Of a DNA stretch of 64,000 nucleotides, positions 60,551 through 64,000 are shown one piece after another; position 1 is the first letter of the stretch; each line of letters begins with the position of its first letter. The translations under genes and the position numbers were made by a program. The notes under the pieces are model-generated. The model was given only the letters and a program-made list of their open reading frames with translations, was not told the DNA's origin and ran no database searches. The stretch lies in assembly GCA_026545225.1 (NCBI GenBank), contig CM048852.1, positions 54,257,146 to 54,321,145 of the forward strand, read 5' to 3'. The stretch is from Cornus controversa. Its lineage: Eukaryota; Streptophyta; Magnoliopsida; Cornales; Cornaceae.

Positions 60551-63500
60551 ATGGCTGGTGAAAAAGATGACTCGCTTCAGTCTATTAGTGTTAGATTAGA
60601 TGGAAAGAATTATTCGTATTGGAGTTATGTGATGAAAAATTTTCTTAAGGGCAAAAAGATGTAGGGTTATATTAATAGAATTTCGGGTCAACCCAAGAAT
60701 GATACGGTTGAAAATTATGCAGATTTGTTAGATGTTTGGGAAGCAAATAATTCAAAAATTATCACTTGGATCAACAATTCTGTTGAACATTCAATAGGTA
60801 CACAGTTGGCAAAGTATGAAACAGCCAAGGAGGTTTGGGACCATTTGGCAAGACTGTACACACAGTCTAACTTCGCAAAACAATATCAGTTAGAATTTGA
60901 TATTCGAGCTCTTGAACAGAAAAGTATGAGTGTTCAGGAGTTCTACTCTGCAATGACAGATCTTTGGGACCAGTTGGCTCTCACGGAATCAATAGAGCTA
61001 CGAGCATGTGCACCGTATATTGCTCGAAGGGAGGAACAACGACTAGTTCAGTTTTTGATGGTTCTTCGTGATGATTTTGAGGGACTTCGTGGGTCAATTC
61101 TGCATCGTAGCCCACTTCCTTCTGTTGATTCAGTGGTCAGTGAATTGTTGGCTGAGGAGATACGTCTTAAGTCTCAGGCAGGAAAAGGAATTCTCCCAGC
61201 ACCTAATCCATCTGTTTTAGCAGTTCCTTCTAGACTACCTTTCAACTATCAGAACAAGACTCACGTGAAGGTTGGTTTTGATGAATGTAGTTTCTGTAAG
61301 CAGAAGGGCCATTGGAAGGCTCAATGTCCAAAACTTTTGAGTAGAGCTCAGCCACAACAACAACAGCAGAAGCAACAGCCTCCTCCATGGAAATTGGGAA
61401 ATCAATCACAACAAGCTTATAGGCCTCCGCAACCTAATACTGTAGCAGTTGTACCACCATCAGACTCATTTGGTTTTGGAGTTTCATCATCTTCTAATTC
61501 CACAGTTGCCACCCTCGCTGACCAATTTCAGAAGTTCCTTGCCACACAGCCACATGCTATGTTCACCTCTTCTCCAATAGGTCAGTTATCTTCTAGTTCT
61601 TCAGGTATGTCTTCTTCCATATGGGTCTTAGATTCTGGAGCTTCACATCATATGTCACCTGATTCCTCATCTTTTGCTTCTTTATGTCCTACATCATCTG
61701 TGTCTGTCATGACTGCTGATGGCACTCCTATGCCTTTAGCAGGTGTTGGTTCTGTTGTCAAACCTAATTTATCTCTTTCTAGTGTTTATCACATTCCCAA
61801 ACTAACGATGAATCTAGTTTCCGTTGGTCAGTTATGTGACTCTGGTTACTCAATATCTTTTTCTTCATCTTCTTGTCGTGTGCAGGATCCGCAATCCCAG
61901 AAGCTGATTGGGATAGGCCGTAGGCAGGGGGGACTTTACATTTTGGACGAGCTAAAAGAACCAGTTGTTGCAGCTCCCAGTGTGGACTTGTCATCTTTTC
62001 ATTTGAATTCTTCTTCTTCTAGTTTTTATTTATGGCATTCTCGCCTTGGTCATGTTTCGGCCTCTCGTTTAAGATATTTAGCATCAACAGGAGCATTAGG
62101 AAATTTGCAAACTCATAACATTTCTGATTGTAGTGGTTGTAAACTGGCAAAATTTTCTGCTTTACCTTTTAATCGAAGTATTTCTTCTTCTCTTGCACCA
62201 TTTGACTTGGTCCATTCTGATGTGTGGGGACCTTCTCCCGTTGCCACAAAAGGGGGGTCTCGATATTATGTTTCCTTTATTGATGATTGCACTCGTTATT
62301 GTTGGGTTTATCTTATGAAATATCGTTCTGAATTTTTTAGTATTTATAATGCTTTTCAAGCCTTGTTAAAACTCAACATTCTGCTGTTATTAAGTGTTTT
62401 AGATGTGATTTGGGTGGGGAGTACACTTCTAATAAATTCTGTGAAGTACTTGCCTTAGATGGAACTATTCATCAAACTTCTTGTACAGATACTCCTGAGC
62501 AAAATGGTGTTGCTGAGAGAAAACATAGGCACATTGTTGAAACTGCTCGTTCTCTCTTATTGTCTGCTTCAGTTCCTAGTGAATTTTGGGGAGAAGCAGT
62601 TCTTACTGCAGTCAACTTAATTAATAAGATTTCATCTTCTCACATCTCAGGTTTATCACCTTTTGAAAAGTTATATGGGCATGCTCCTGATTATTCTTCC
62701 TTGAAAGTTTTTGGTTGTACTTGTTTTGTTCTCCGTCCTCGTGTAGAGCGTAACAAGTTATCTTCTCGCTCTGCCATTTGTGTTTTTCTTGGCTATGGTG
62801 AGGGTCAAAAGGGATATCGGTGTTTTGATCTAATTACCCAAAAACTCTATGTATCTCGTCATGTTTTGTTTCTTGAGCATATACCATTCTTTTCTATTCC
62901 TGCTAATACTCATAACATGACCAAATCTGACCTCATCCATATTGATCCTTTCTCTGATGATACTGATAATTTGTCTTCTCAAGTCCATATTGACTCACAA
63001 AATATTTCTAGTCCTCGTGCTCCTATTACTCCTTTTCCTTATCATTTTTCTCGCAGGGTTCGTACTGATAGTTCTGCAGATACTGGTCCTTTGCTCTCTA
63101 ATACACCTGAAACTCACTCTCTTCCTGTGGCCACCCAAGCAGTTCCTGAGACTGTGGATCCTCCTTCTCGTTATCCTCAACGTACTCGTAAGTCCACTCA
63201 ACTACCAGACTTTGCTTATTCTTCTTATTCATATTCTTTTACTTCATTTTTAGCTTCTATTCACTGTCTCTCTGAGCCTTTATCCTATAAAAAGGCAGTT
63301 CTTGATCCTCTTTGACAGCAGGCTATGGCTGAGGAACTCTCTGCTTTGTATAAGACAGATACTTGGGATTTGGTACCGCTACCTCCTGGTAGAAGTACGG
63401 TTGGTTCTCGTTGGGTTTATAAAATCAAAACCAAGTCTGATGGGTCAGTTGAGCTGTACAAAGCTAGATTGGTTGCCCAGGGATTTTCTCAACAGTATGG

Positions 63501-64000
63501 TATGGATTATGAGGAGACCTTTGCTCCTGTTGCAAAAATGACTACTGTTCGTACTCTTATTGCAGTTACCTCTATTCGTCAGTGGCATATATTTCAGATG
63601 GATGTTAAAAATGCTTTCTTGAATGGCGATCTTCAAGAAGAAATTTACATGATTCCCCCTCCTGGTGTTTCTCATAATCCTGGATATGTTTGCAGGCTCA
63701 AGAAAGCTTTATATGGTCTCAAACAGGCACCCCGGGCCTTGTTTGAGAAGTTCTCTACTGTGATTACCTCTCTTGGTTTTTGCCCAAGTCATCATGATTC
63801 AGCTCTCTTTATTAAGAGTACCTCTGCAGGTCGTATTCTTCTTTCCTTGTATGTTGATGACATGATTATTACTGGTGATGATGTTGATGGGATTGCAGTG
63901 TTGAAGTCAAAATTAGCTTGACAATTTGAAATGAAGGACTTGGGCTCTCTTCGCTATTTTCTAGGTATTGAAGTAGCATTCTCTCCAAAAGGCTATCTTC
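60551..64000 (+). pseudogene. Ty1-copia gag-pol polyprotein, broken and cut by the window edge
   Basis: From the ATG at 60551, the order is: gag region, zinc knuckle CSFCKQKGHWKAQC (from 61286), aspartic protease VLDSGASHHM (about 61628), GAG-pre-integrase LWHSRLGH (about 62033), and integrase with HSDVWGP, FIDDCTRYCW and TPEQNGVAERKH. Reverse transcriptase follows, with FAPVAKM, QMDVKNAFLNGD and the active-site LYVDDM at about 63846. The protease-integrase-RT order defines Ty1-copia. Breaks: TAG at 60662, a frameshift near 62370, TGA at 63313 and TGA at 63919. RNase H and the 3' LTR lie beyond the window. The element cannot make its polyprotein. The short LTR would fit an Ale-like lineage, but this is not proven. 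Confidence 0.92.

Overview
The window is AT-rich nuclear DNA from a flowering plant, most likely a eudicot. The evidence is a 377-codon actin with the three standard plant coding introns, a plant receptor-like cytoplasmic kinase, two plant-type genes with GT-AG introns, and a dense mix of plant transposons (MULE, hAT, PIF/Harbinger, Stowaway, TRIM, Ty1-copia and a LARD-like LTR element). No species can be named from the sequence alone.

Layout. 1-2.9 kb: intergenic, with an unusual (AT)n-(GA)n-(G)35 tract. 3.1-7.6 kb: actin gene on the minus strand, with a probable long leader intron. 7.8-9.3 kb: a MULE-type MITE just upstream of the actin promoter, with a TRIM-like retroelement inserted in it. 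11.1-12.2 kb: four tandem copies of a ~283 bp repeat, then a second, minus-strand TRIM. 13.5-18.7 kb: a small GRF zinc-finger gene followed by a decayed PIF/Harbinger element (DDE transposase, Myb/SANT partner, subterminal repeats, inserted hAT-type MITE). 20-22.2 kb: direct repeats, a shortened Stowaway and a hAT-type element. 22.45-29.29 kb: a complete non-coding LTR element on the minus strand with LTRs of about 548 bp, a PBS, a PPT and an array of 85-bp dimeric repeats able to fold into hairpins. 30.1-33.1 kb: five-exon gene (307 aa, function unknown). 35.2-37.2 kb: three-exon gene (214 aa, function unknown). 38.2-42.9 kb: AT-rich DNA with three long-TIR elements. 43.5-47.3 kb: six-exon PBL/APK1-like kinase gene (406 aa). 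48.6-50.1 kb: two hAT-type elements. 50.2-53.2 kb: a Pack-MULE with a perfect 9-bp target duplication, carrying a heavy-metal-associated (HIPP-like) gene fragment. 56-59.3 kb: a 157-bp tandem duplication, a broken Myb/SANT-like gene and a broken small membrane-protein gene. 59.4-60 kb: a third GTGCAC-ended hAT-type copy. 60.0-64 kb: the 5' part of a Ty1-copia element with stop codons and a frameshift, cut by the window edge.

The host genes (actin, two unknowns, kinase) look intact and unrelated to one another; they are islands among repeats. Nothing suggests an operon-like or clustered pathway. The most unusual structures are the hairpin-forming array inside the LARD-like element, the Pack-MULE with its HIPP capture, and the MULE/TRIM nest beside the actin promoter. 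Splice sites and exon joins were read by eye from GT/AG signals and reading-frame continuity; no alignments were run.
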